Assembly (NCBI GenBank): GCA_910584935.1
Contig: CAJUDU010000014.1
Coordinates: 1 to 47,768 of the forward strand
Source of the DNA: an uncultured Butyricicoccus sp.
Lineage (GTDB): Bacteria > Bacillota > Clostridia > Oscillospirales > Butyricicoccaceae
Direction of reading: 5' to 3'
Length of the DNA stretch: 47,768 nucleotides
The position numbers and the translations under genes are program-made. The notes under the pieces were generated by a model, which worked only from the letters and a program-made list of their open reading frames with translations, searched no databases and had not been told where the DNA came from. Positions 7,709 through 15,744 of the stretch are shown piece by piece (position 1 is the first letter of the stretch; every line of letters starts with the position of its first letter).

Positions 7709-8821
7709 ATGTTTGAAGTTCGCGGGAAATATAATACAGCAAAAATCTTTACCGATACTGCCGACCAGGATAGTATTGCGCAGGTGATAAGCCTGCTGAA
7801 TCAGCCTTTTGCCGCAGGCAGTCGGATTCGGATGATGCCGGATATCCACGCAGGCAAGGGCTGTACCATCGGCACCACGATGACCATTACAGACAAGATT
7901 GTCCCAAACCTTGTTGGGATGGATATCGGCTGCGGTATGGAAACGGCTATACTCAAGGAACGACATATAGAGCTGCAAAAACTGGATAAGGTTATCCGGG
8001 AACACGTCCCGGCGGGGTTTGCAAAGCGGGATAAAAAACACCGTTTCCGGCAGAATACCAATCTGGAAAAGCTGCGCTGTTTGAAACATATCAATTTGCC
8101 TGTGGCAGAAGCCAGCTTAGGAACACTTGGCGGCGGTAACCATTTTATTGAAGCTGATAAGGATGCGGAAGGGAATATTTATCTGGTGGTTCATTCAGGA
8201 AGCCGGCATTTAGGACTGGAAACGGCAAATTATTATCAGAAGCTTGCCTGGGAAACGATGGATGAACAGAAAATCCCTAAAGACCTTGCTTATCTTAGCA
8301 GCAGCTTGCTTGATGATTATATCCATGATATGCGCATTGTGCAGGAATTTGCTTTGTGGAACCGCAAAGCCATATTGGATGAAATCATTAAGGGGATGCA
8401 TTTGCATATTGAGGAGTCATTTTCAACTATCCATAATTATATTGATACAGAACATATGATTTTGCGCAAGGGTTCTGTTTCCGCCCAGCAAGGGGAAAAA
8501 TTGATTATCCCAATCAATATGCGGGATGGCTGTTTAATCTGTGTTGGCAAAGGCAATCCAGATTGGAATTATTCCGCGCCGCATGGGGCAGGGCGGTTAA
8601 TGAGCCGCAGTGAAGCAAAAGAGTCTTTTACCGTTTCAGAATTTAAAAAGCAGATGCAGGGTATTTATACCACTTCCGTGGGACAGGGAACGCTGGATGA
8701 ATGCCCGATGGCTTATAAGACAATGGATGAGATTGTGCAGCATATTGACGCGACTGCTGAAATTATCAGCATCATCAAACCAGTTTATAATTTCAAGGCA
8801 GGCGCCTTTGCGGATGACTAA
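7709..8821 (+). CDS. rtcB: RtcB family RNA-splicing ligase
   Basis: RtcB joins RNA 2',3'-cyclic phosphate or 3'-phosphate ends to 5'-OH ends, using GTP and Mn2+. The preferred start at 7709 has AAAGGGG upstream and gives 370 residues. An in-frame ATG at 7685 lacks a site. Visible motifs are DIHAGKGCTIG, VGMDIGCGM with the metal cysteine, GGGNHFIE, HSGSRHLG, AQQGEKLIIPINMRDG, and NYSAPHGAGRLMSR, whose histidine would take up GMP. All catalytic elements are present. No archease or RtcA gene is adjacent, so the RNA substrate (damage repair, tRNA or mRNA) is unknown. It converges on the sigG-type gene only 6 nt away. Confidence 0.92.
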   Translation: MFEVRGKYNTAKIFTDTADQDSIAQVISLLNQPFAAGSRIRMMPDIHAGKGCTIGTTMTITDKIVPNLVGMDIGCGMETAILKERHIELQKLDKVIREHVPAGFAKRDKKHRFRQNTNLEKLRCLKHINLPVAEASLGTLGGGNHFIEADKDAEGNIYLVVHSGSRHLGLETANYYQKLAWETMDEQKIPKDLAYLSSSLLDDYIHDMRIVQEFALWNRKAILDEIIKGMHLHIEESFSTIHNYIDTEHMILRKGSVSAQQGEKLIIPINMRDGCLICVGKGNPDWNYSAPHGAGRLMSRSEAKESFTVSEFKKQMQGIYTTSVGQGTLDECPMAYKTMDEIVQHIDATAEIISIIKPVYNFKAGAFADD

Positions 8822-8827
8822 TCGGTA

Positions 8828-9664
8828 TTATAGCAAAAATCCCCAACGGATATGGTATGTAACTTGATATTCCCCGCGATGTGCCGATAGGGGACGGGAA
8901 AAGGAAATGGTTTCCGGTTTGTCTTGGGTTGCGGGATACAGCATTTTGTTTTGTGAAATGTGTATTTCTTCTGCCACCTCCATCTGGGTACGCCCTTCAA
9001 AAAAACGCATACGTACAATGCGCTGCTCCCGCTCACTTAGTGAATTGATTGCTTCACGCAGTGCAATCTGTTCTAACCAGCGTTCATCGGTGTTTTTATT
9101 GTCACCCACCTGATCCATGACACAGATGGTATCCCCGCCATCTGAAAAAACCGGTTCAAACAGGGAAATTGGCTCTACAATGGCATCCAGCGCAAAAACA
9201 ACATCTTCTTTTTTCATTTCAAGGGCAGCAGCCAGTTCTGTAATGCTTGGTTCCCGTTGATGTTCCCGCATAAACGCTTCTTTGGCTTGCAGCGCTTTAT
9301 AAGCAGTATCCCGCATAGAACGGGAAACACGGATTGCACTGTTATCGCGCAGGTAACGCCGGATTTCCCCAATAATCATTGGCACAGCATAGGTTGAAAA
9401 CCGGACATTCAAATCACAGTTAAAATTATCAATTGCCTTGATCAGTCCAATGCACCCTACCTGGAATAAATCATCAACGGATTCTCCGCGCCCGCCAAAC
9501 CGCTGGATAACTGACAGCACAAGACGCAGGTTGCCATTGATGAGTTTTTCACGTGCGACGCTGTCCCCAGCTGAGGCGCGACGCAAAAGGCTATCCATTT
9601 CGGCGGCAGGAATGACAGCCAATTGTGCGGTATTGACCCCGCAGATTTCCACTTTTGTTTGCAT
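8828..9664 (-). pseudogene. sigG: Forespore sigma factor G with disrupted region 4.2
   Basis: The protein from ATG 9664 (GGAGG upstream) is clearly SigG-type: the N-terminal MQTKVEICGVNT tag, LINGNLRLVLSVIQRF, DDLFQVGCIGLIKAIDNF and FSTYAVPMIIGEIRRYLRDN, then region 3 and the region 4 start RMRFFEGRTQMEVAEEIHISQ. After residue 238 the expected recognition helix (QVSRLEK-like) is missing and about 40 unrelated residues follow. A tandem TTTTG pair lies at 8944-8953. Removing one copy restores ISQNAVSR but nothing further, so more than one lesion exists. Normal SigG is about 257-260 residues; this frame gives 278. It is either a recent pseudogene, a sequence error or an altered sigma factor. No spoIIGA or sigE is adjacent. 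Confidence 0.75.
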
Positions 9665-9704
9665 ACTGTTGTTCCTCCATTCCAAGTCCCAAGTCTGTAA
9701 AAAG

Positions 9705-9734
9705 AATTTTCCCCTTCCAGCACCTGCAATATAC
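9705..9734 (-). promoter_or_regulatory. SigF/SigG-type promoter upstream of sigG
   Basis: On the minus strand GTATA (9734-9730) is followed after 15 nt by GGGGAAAATT (9714-9705). This fits the forespore consensus GYATA / GGnnAnAHT known for SigF- and SigG-dependent genes, and lies about 40 nt upstream of the sigG start codon. It is the expected autoregulated promoter. Confidence 0.65.
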
Positions 9735-9918
9735 GGAATTTCGGATGGTATATTTTTTGTAATCCGACACCGTTCGCGTGTTTTTTCCCGCTGTGCCTGC
9801 TGTGGCAGGGAAATTCTTGCGCTGCTGCTGAAATTCCACGAATTAGCCATACCGGCACTTAAATTTTGCCCGCCATTATGGTATAATAATATCATAACGG
9901 CAAAAGGAGAACAAAACC

Positions 9919-11205
9919 ATGCTTTTTGAACATATTAATTTTCTGGATGAACAGTTTACCTGCCAAAAAGATAAGTTTATTGGCATACGTGATGGACGGA
10001 TTGCCTGCATTGCGGATACTTGCCCGGAAGGGGACTGGGGGGAACACTACGATGGGCGGCATGGGCTGCTGATGCCGGGCTTTGTCAATGCCCATTCCCA
10101 TGCGCCAATGGTAATGCTGCGCGGCTATGCAGAAAATCTGCCGCTTGACCGCTGGCTAAATGAACGGGTATTCCCATTTGAAGACAAATTCACAGAAGAA
10201 GCTATTTCTGCCGCAACAACACTAGCGTGCGCTGAAATGCTGCGATTTGGCACAGTATCATTTTCGGATATGTATTTCTTCTGCCAAAGTATGGCGAAAG
10301 CAATCCTTTCCAGCGGGATAAAATGCAATCTTAGCCGTGGACTGACCGTTTTTAGCGATAAGGATTACCAGCAACTAGAAGCCTATCAGGATAACCTTGA
10401 TTTGCTGCAAAATTACCATGGTATGGGGGATGGGCGGCTGCTGGTTGATTTGTGCATCCATGGGGAATATACCACCACGCCAAGGGTGGTGGAAGCTGTT
10501 GCAAACCATGCCAAAAAGGCAGGTGTCCGGGTGCATATCCATCTTTCAGAAACGAAAAAAGAACATGAGGAATGCAAAGCACGCCATGGCATGACGCCAG
10601 CCGCTTATTTTGAAAAACTGGGGCTGTTTGACCAGCCTACAACAGCTGCACACTGTGTTTGGATTGAAGGTGAAGACTTTGATATCTTAAAACGCAATGG
10701 CGTTACGGTTGCCAGCAATCCAGTGAGCAATATGAAACTCGCTTCTGGTTTTGCACCTGTGCCCCAGATGTTGGACGCGAAAATCAATGTTGCGCTTGGC
10801 ACAGATGGCTGTGCCTCAAATAATAACCTTAACATCATGCAGGACCTTTATCTGTTCGCTTTGCTGTACAAAGGGGTAACAGGTGACCCTACTGTCATAA
10901 CGCCCGCACAGGCGCTCTCAGCCGCCACAGTGAACGGTTTCCGCGCACAAGGGCGTATGGACTGCGGCAGTATCGCCGTTGGCAATAAAGCGGATTTGAT
11001 TGTGCTGGATACCGATGTGCCCTCTATGTATCCAGATATAGATACTGCTTGCAATGTGGTTTATGCCGCGCAAGGGTCAGACGTCAAATTGACCATGGTG
11101 GATGGCAAGATATTGTATAAAGATGGGGAATATACCACCATTGATATTGAACGCGCCCAGTTCGACACCCAAAAGCATACCAAGAGGATTTTGGAACAAT
11201 TATAA
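9919..11205 (+). CDS. mtaD: 5'-methylthioadenosine/S-adenosylhomocysteine deaminase
   Basis: The 428-residue amidohydrolase would deaminate MTA or SAH to the corresponding inosine derivative. Metal ligands of the fold are visible: NAHSHAPM near residues 55-62, HIHLSETKKEHEE, the zinc histidine in TAAHCVW, and the late aspartate in ALGTDGCASNNNLN. NPVSNMKLASGFAPVP is typical of the MtaD/SAH deaminase branch rather than of guanine or cytosine deaminases. AAAAGGAG precedes the ATG, and TATAAT (9882-9887) offers a -10. A nucleoside phosphorylase follows 14 nt downstream, pointing to a purine salvage operon. Confidence 0.88.
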   Translation: MLFEHINFLDEQFTCQKDKFIGIRDGRIACIADTCPEGDWGEHYDGRHGLLMPGFVNAHSHAPMVMLRGYAENLPLDRWLNERVFPFEDKFTEEAISAATTLACAEMLRFGTVSFSDMYFFCQSMAKAILSSGIKCNLSRGLTVFSDKDYQQLEAYQDNLDLLQNYHGMGDGRLLVDLCIHGEYTTTPRVVEAVANHAKKAGVRVHIHLSETKKEHEECKARHGMTPAAYFEKLGLFDQPTTAAHCVWIEGEDFDILKRNGVTVASNPVSNMKLASGFAPVPQMLDAKINVALGTDGCASNNNLNIMQDLYLFALLYKGVTGDPTVITPAQALSAATVNGFRAQGRMDCGSIAVGNKADLIVLDTDVPSMYPDIDTACNVVYAAQGSDVKLTMVDGKILYKDGEYTTIDIERAQFDTQKHTKRILEQL

Positions 11206-11219
11206 AAGGAGGCATAGAT

Positions 11220-12032
11220 ATGAACCCGAATATTGAAAAAGCCGTGAAGTTTTTGCAAGATGCCTTGCCGTTCCAGCCGGAAATCGGTTTGGTGCTTGGC
11301 TCTGGGCTCCAGCCGTTGGCAAAAGAACTGACTGACCCGGTTTTGATTGCTTATGCGGATGTCCCTGGGATGCCCCATGCAACAGCGCCTGGGCATATCG
11401 GGCGGTTTGTCTGCGGCACGCTTGAAGGTAAAAAAATCATTTGCATGGAAGGGCGGCTGCATGGATATGAAGGGCATAGCCCTGAAAATATCGTATTCCC
11501 GATACGGGTTATGCACTTTCTTGGTGTGCGCACCCTAATCCTGACCAATGCCGCCGGTGGGATTAACACCAGTTTTTCTGTTGGGGATTTGATGCTGATT
11601 AAAGACCACATCAACCTGACTGGCAAAAGTCCGCTGACTGGCGCAAATGACACATCCATTGGCCCGCGGTTTAATGATATGACCTTTGCTTATGCGCCCG
11701 GTTTGCGTGAAAAGGCGCTTCAGGCGGCAAAGGATTGCGATATCCAGCTGCATACCGGGGTATATATGGGCGTCAATGGTCCGCAGTTTGAAACACCGGC
11801 AGAAATACGCGCGTTCCGCACGCTTGGGGCGGATGCCGTTGGCATGTCCACGGTATTTGAAGTGATTGCGGCAGCCCATTGCGGTTTGCCAGTGCTGGCA
11901 ATTTCAATGATAACCAATATGGCAGCAGGTGTGCTGATGCAGCCTTTATCCGGTGAGGAAGTCAATGAAATCGCAGACCGAAGAGGACAGGATTTGCGTC
12001 GCTTGGTGCGTGGTATTATGAAAACCTTATAA
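11220..12032 (+). CDS. punA: Purine nucleoside phosphorylase (trimeric type)
   Basis: This enzyme cleaves inosine or guanosine with phosphate. The 270-residue protein shows the phosphate-binding GLVLGSGLQPLAKEL, MPHATAPGHIGRF, EGRLHGYEGH, the NAAGGIN motif with SFSVGDLMLI, and the base-binding region GPQFETPAEIRAF through GMSTVFEVIAA. The length fits the low-molecular-weight trimeric family. A strong AAAGGAGG site precedes the ATG. Paired with the upstream deaminase it could process methylthioinosine or inosine. I infer this from gene order only. Confidence 0.92.
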   Translation: MNPNIEKAVKFLQDALPFQPEIGLVLGSGLQPLAKELTDPVLIAYADVPGMPHATAPGHIGRFVCGTLEGKKIICMEGRLHGYEGHSPENIVFPIRVMHFLGVRTLILTNAAGGINTSFSVGDLMLIKDHINLTGKSPLTGANDTSIGPRFNDMTFAYAPGLREKALQAAKDCDIQLHTGVYMGVNGPQFETPAEIRAFRTLGADAVGMSTVFEVIAAAHCGLPVLAISMITNMAAGVLMQPLSGEEVNEIADRRGQDLRRLVRGIMKTL

Positions 12033-12036
12033 AAAT

Positions 12037-12086
12037 AAAACAGGACGTCATAGAACCTCCCTAAAGGTTCTGCGGCGTCCTGTTTA
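12037..12086. terminator. Bidirectional hairpin terminator between punA and the HPt gene
   Basis: AAACAGGACG-TCA-TAGAACCT pairs with AGGTTCT-GCGG-CGTCCTGTTT around CCCTAA, with A-rich sequence on the left and T-rich sequence on the right. It can serve both converging genes. Confidence 0.8.
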
Positions 12087-12117
12087 TATACTTCTGCACA
12101 AGGGAAACCTGATTCAA

Positions 12118-12474
12118 TCAGCAAAGTGCAGACAACGCATCAAGGATAGCATGATAGACAGTATCAATTTGCGGCTGTGCTGCCCGTGCAGATTCCAAAT
12201 CACCACTGCGCAGCTGCTCGGTCTGGCTGGTAAGTGCATGGAACAATGTATCCATAGACAGGTTACCAGCAACGCCTTTTAGCGTATGTGCTGCACGGAA
12301 CGCAGCTTCACAATCGCCAGCTTCCAATGCATTGCAAAGTTGGTTATATGAATCATCCTGTGCAAACTTCTTTAGGAAACGCTGGAACATACCTTCGTTG
12401 TTCATAAACCGTTCCAAGCCAGAAGTATAGTTGACGCCAGCTTGTTCAAGCAGCTTCTTTTGTTCTGGACTCAT
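12118..12474 (-). CDS. Stand-alone HPt (histidine phosphotransfer) protein
   Basis: The 118-residue helical protein carries the HPt signature AAHTLKGVAGNLSM with phospho-accepting H63. Such proteins shuttle phosphate between response-regulator receiver domains. The N-terminal GLERFMNNEGMFQRFLKKF is also typical. No kinase or response regulator is nearby, so its partners are encoded elsewhere. The gene is monocistronic, ending at the shared terminator, with GGAGG-like AGGGAGGAAT upstream of the start. Confidence 0.85.
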   Translation of the reverse strand: MSPEQKKLLEQAGVNYTSGLERFMNNEGMFQRFLKKFAQDDSYNQLCNALEAGDCEAAFRAAHTLKGVAGNLSMDTLFHALTSQTEQLRSGDLESARAAQPQIDTVYHAILDALSALC

Positions 12475-12656
12475 GAGTATTCCTCCCTAAGACTTTCCAT
12501 AAACTTGTGCATCATAAAAGATGCTTAGAACTCCTCCAGTATTATCATACATGAAAAATGGATAAAAGTAAACAGGTTTGCTGAAAGCAGCAGGATTTTT
12601 TTATAGAAGGGAATGCAGGATAAACCATCTGTCTGAATGAACTTTTTGATAAAGCC

Positions 12657-12685
12657 TTGACAAGGCTGTGCAAAGTCCTTATAAT
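12657..12685 (+). promoter_or_regulatory. Consensus sigma-A promoter of the T-box-valS unit
   Basis: TTGACA (12657-12662), 17-nt spacer and TATAAT (12680-12685) are a perfect match. Between the HPt start (12474) and this promoter I see no gene. Confidence 0.88.
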
Positions 12686-12692
12686 AAAATCA

Positions 12693-12972
12693 ATTCATCA
12701 TTATCTATTTTTTGAAAGGCAATGAAAAAGAGGAGTACCTTGTGGATGCCATACAGAGAACAGGCGGTTGGTGCAAGCCTTTGGCAGCAAACAGGGGAAG
12801 GTAGCTTTGGAGCCGGCATACTGAATCGTTATTAGTAAGTATGCCCGTTTTAAATCCACGTTACGGAAATGAAGTGCGCAAGTGGGCTGATTGTGCTCAC
12901 CTGCGAATTTTAGGTGGTACCACGGATGCAAACCCATGCCTTCGTCCTAATATTAGGATGGAGGCTTTTTTT
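12693..12972 (+). ncRNA. T-box leader controlling valS
   Basis: T-box RNAs sense uncharged tRNA and prevent termination when the amino acid is scarce. The leader shows the AGAGA motif of stem I (about 12755), the distal GGTTGGTGCAAGCC element, and the T-box sequence AGGTGGTACCACGG (12912-12925). The terminator GCCTTCGTCCTA / TTAGGATGGAGGC followed by T7 is at 12938-12972. The gene downstream makes the cognate tRNA valine. A GTA triplet at 12801-12803 is a possible specifier, but I could not fold stem I to prove it. Confidence 0.92.
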
Positions 12973-13014
12973 ATGATGTCATCAATCTATTAGCCGATAA
13001 AAGGAGAGAATTTC

Positions 13015-15642
13015 ATGAGTGAATTGCCAAAAACTTATGACCCCTCTGCAGTGGAAGATAAGCTGTACCAGTTCTGGAATGACAGCGGTTTTTTCCATGC
13101 GGAGCCAGATGAAACCAAAAAACCATTTACGATTGTCATCCCGCCCCCAAATGTCACAGGACAGCTTCATATGGGTCATGCGTTTGATGAAACGTTGCAG
13201 GATATCTTAATCCGGTTCAAACGGATGCAGGGCTATTCTGCGCTGTGGATGCCTGGTACGGATCATGCAGGTATTGCAACCCAAATCAAGGTAGAAGAAA
13301 ACCTGCGCAAAGAAGAAGGGCTGACTCGTTATGACCTTGGGCGTGAAAAATTCCTGGAACGTGTCTGGGCTTGGAAGCATCAATATGGTTCCCGTATTAT
13401 TGAGCAGCTGAAAAAACTGGGTTCTTCCTGTGATTGGCGCCGGGAACGCTTTACGATGGATGAAGGCTGTTCCCATGCAGTCAAAGAAGTTTTTGTAAAT
13501 TTGTATGAAAAAGGGTTGATTTATAAAGGGCATCGCATTATTAACTGGTGCCCACATTGCAGGACTGCGCTTTCAGATGCTGAGGTTGAGTATGAAACAC
13601 AACCGGGCAAGCTGTGGCATATCCGCTATCCACTGTCAGATGGTTCAGGGGAACTGATTGTTGCAACCACCCGTCCGGAAACTTTTATGGGGGATACTGG
13701 CGTTGCGGTCAACCCCAATGATGAACGGTATAAGCACCTTATCGGGAAAACCTGTATTTTACCGATTATGAATCGGGAAATCCCGATTTTCGGCGATGAT
13801 TATGTTGATATGGCATTTGGAACAGGTTGTGTAAAGGTAACGCCCTGTCATGATCCGAATGACTTTGAAATGGGACAGCGGCACAACCTGGAACAGATAC
13901 TCATCTTTAATGAAGATGCAATTGTCAATGAAAATGGCGGCAAGTATAAAGGCTTAGACCGTTACACCTGCCGCGAAGCGGTGATTAAAGATCTCGAAGC
14001 AGGCGGTTTCCTGGTAAAAATCGAGGAACATGACCATAATGTTGGTACTTGTTACCGCTGTGGCACAACGGTTGAACCAATGACATCGCGGCAGTGGTTT
14101 GTTAAAATGGCGCCCCTTGCAAAGCCCGCGATTGATGTGGTACGGGATGGGCGTATCCGGTTTGTGCCTGACCGCTTTTCTAAAACCTATCTGCGCTGGA
14201 TGGAAAATGTACATGACTGGTGTATTTCCCGTCAACTTTGGTGGGGACACCGCATTCCAGCATATTACTGTGAGGACTGCGGCGAAATGACAGTTTCAAA
14301 AGATGATGTTACTGTATGCCCAAAATGTGGCGGTACCCATATCCGTCAGGATGAAGATGTGTTGGATACCTGGTTTTCTTCTGCATTATGGCCATTTTCC
14401 ACACTCGGCTGGCCTGAAAAGACCAAAGAATTGGATTATTTCTATCCGACAAGTGTGCTGGTCACAGGGTATGATATTATTTTCTTCTGGGTTGCCCGTA
14501 TGATTTTCTCTGGCATGGAGCAGATGAAAGAAGAACCGTTCAAAACAGTTTATATTCATGGGCTGGTACGCGACGCGCAGGGACGAAAAATGTCCAAATC
14601 CCTTGGTAATGGCATTGATCCATTGAAAGTCATTGAAGAATATGGTGCAGATGCGCTGCGCTTTACCTTGGTCACAGGCAATTCCCCCGGCAATGATATG
14701 CGTTTTTCAACTGAAAAGGTAGAATCCAGTCGAAATTTTGCCAATAAAATCTGGAACGCATCCCGCTTTATCCAGATGAACTTGACCATCAAGGAAACGG
14801 CATTACCAGACCAGCTTGCATTAGAGGACAAATGGATTCTTTCCAAATATAATGACCTTGTAAAGGCTGTAACCGATAATATTGATAAATATGAATTGGG
14901 ACTTGCCGTACAAAAGCTCTATGACTTTATATGGGACAATTTCTGCGATTGGTATATTGAAATTGCCAAGCCGCGCCTGCAAAATACGGCAGACAGCACG
15001 GATCATGTGCGTGTACAGCAAGTGCTGTGCTATGTGTTGTCTGGCACTATGCAGCTTTTGCATCCGTTTATGCCATTTATTACCGAAACGATTTGGCAGG
15101 CGCTGCCGCATGAAGGTGCTTCTGTGATGGTTTCCAAATGGCCGGAATACCGGCAGGATTTACATTTCCCGGCAGAGGCGGAACAGGTCGAAACTATGAT
15201 GGATACCATTCGTGCAATCCGTGTCCGTCGTGCAGAATTGAATGTACCGCCGTCTCGTAAGGCGCAGGTTATGCTGCTGACGGATCAGCGCCCAGTTTAT
15301 GAAGCTGGTTCATTGTTCTTTACAAAATTATCTTATGCGTCAGGCATCGAATTTTTAGACGCTGCACCAGAAAACGTGGAAGAATTAGTTTCTATTGTAA
15401 CAAAGGGTGCGCAGGTATATATGCCAATGGGTGAATTGGTTGATTTTGAAAAAGAACGTGCTCGTTTGGAAAAAGAAAAGGCAAAAGTACAAAAGGATAT
15501 TGATTTTGTTATGAAAAAGCTGAACAACCCAGGGTTTGTCAGCAAAGCGCCACAAGCCGTTATTGCGCAGGAACGTGAAAAAGCAGCAAAATACCAAGAA
15601 TTGATGGAAAAATTAGAAGCAAGTTTGAACGCTTTACAGTGA
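13015..15642 (+). CDS. valS: Valyl-tRNA synthetase
   Basis: ValRS charges tRNA valine and edits threonine. The 875-residue protein has the class I HIGH motif in NVTGQLHMGHAF (about residues 46-57) and KMSKSLGN near 526. The editing (CP1) domain contains IVATTRPETFMGDTGVAV. Zinc-type cysteine pairs CEDCGEM and CPKCGG lie in the middle. The C-terminus is a charged coiled coil (FEKERARLEKEKAKV), as expected for ValRS. The start has AAAGGAGAG upstream and follows the T-box terminator by about 40 nt. Confidence 0.97.
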   Translation: MSELPKTYDPSAVEDKLYQFWNDSGFFHAEPDETKKPFTIVIPPPNVTGQLHMGHAFDETLQDILIRFKRMQGYSALWMPGTDHAGIATQIKVEENLRKEEGLTRYDLGREKFLERVWAWKHQYGSRIIEQLKKLGSSCDWRRERFTMDEGCSHAVKEVFVNLYEKGLIYKGHRIINWCPHCRTALSDAEVEYETQPGKLWHIRYPLSDGSGELIVATTRPETFMGDTGVAVNPNDERYKHLIGKTCILPIMNREIPIFGDDYVDMAFGTGCVKVTPCHDPNDFEMGQRHNLEQILIFNEDAIVNENGGKYKGLDRYTCREAVIKDLEAGGFLVKIEEHDHNVGTCYRCGTTVEPMTSRQWFVKMAPLAKPAIDVVRDGRIRFVPDRFSKTYLRWMENVHDWCISRQLWWGHRIPAYYCEDCGEMTVSKDDVTVCPKCGGTHIRQDEDVLDTWFSSALWPFSTLGWPEKTKELDYFYPTSVLVTGYDIIFFWVARMIFSGMEQMKEEPFKTVYIHGLVRDAQGRKMSKSLGNGIDPLKVIEEYGADALRFTLVTGNSPGNDMRFSTEKVESSRNFANKIWNASRFIQMNLTIKETALPDQLALEDKWILSKYNDLVKAVTDNIDKYELGLAVQKLYDFIWDNFCDWYIEIAKPRLQNTADSTDHVRVQQVLCYVLSGTMQLLHPFMPFITETIWQALPHEGASVMVSKWPEYRQDLHFPAEAEQVETMMDTIRAIRVRRAELNVPPSRKAQVMLLTDQRPVYEAGSLFFTKLSYASGIEFLDAAPENVEELVSIVTKGAQVYMPMGELVDFEKERARLEKEKAKVQKDIDFVMKKLNNPGFVSKAPQAVIAQEREKAAKYQELMEKLEASLNALQ

Positions 15643-15646
15643 TTGA

Positions 15647-15683
15647 TAAAAAGGAGGGGAACTATTGTTCCTCTCCTTTTTCT
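15647..15683 (+). terminator. Terminator after valS
   Basis: AAAAAGGAGGGGAAC pairs (one G-T wobble) with GTTCCTCTCCTTTTT around TATT. The right arm supplies the T run. Confidence 0.8.
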
Positions 15684-15744
15684 GCGAAACGGATAAAATT
15701 TGACAAGTAAAAAACCTTTATATGAGGTGAAAGGACAATTTATT

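Noticed and set aside
9664..9895. N-terminal extension of the sigG frame up to 9895
   Set aside because: The extension has no sigma-factor similarity. The ATG at 9664 has GGAGG, and the forespore promoter lies inside the supposed extension.
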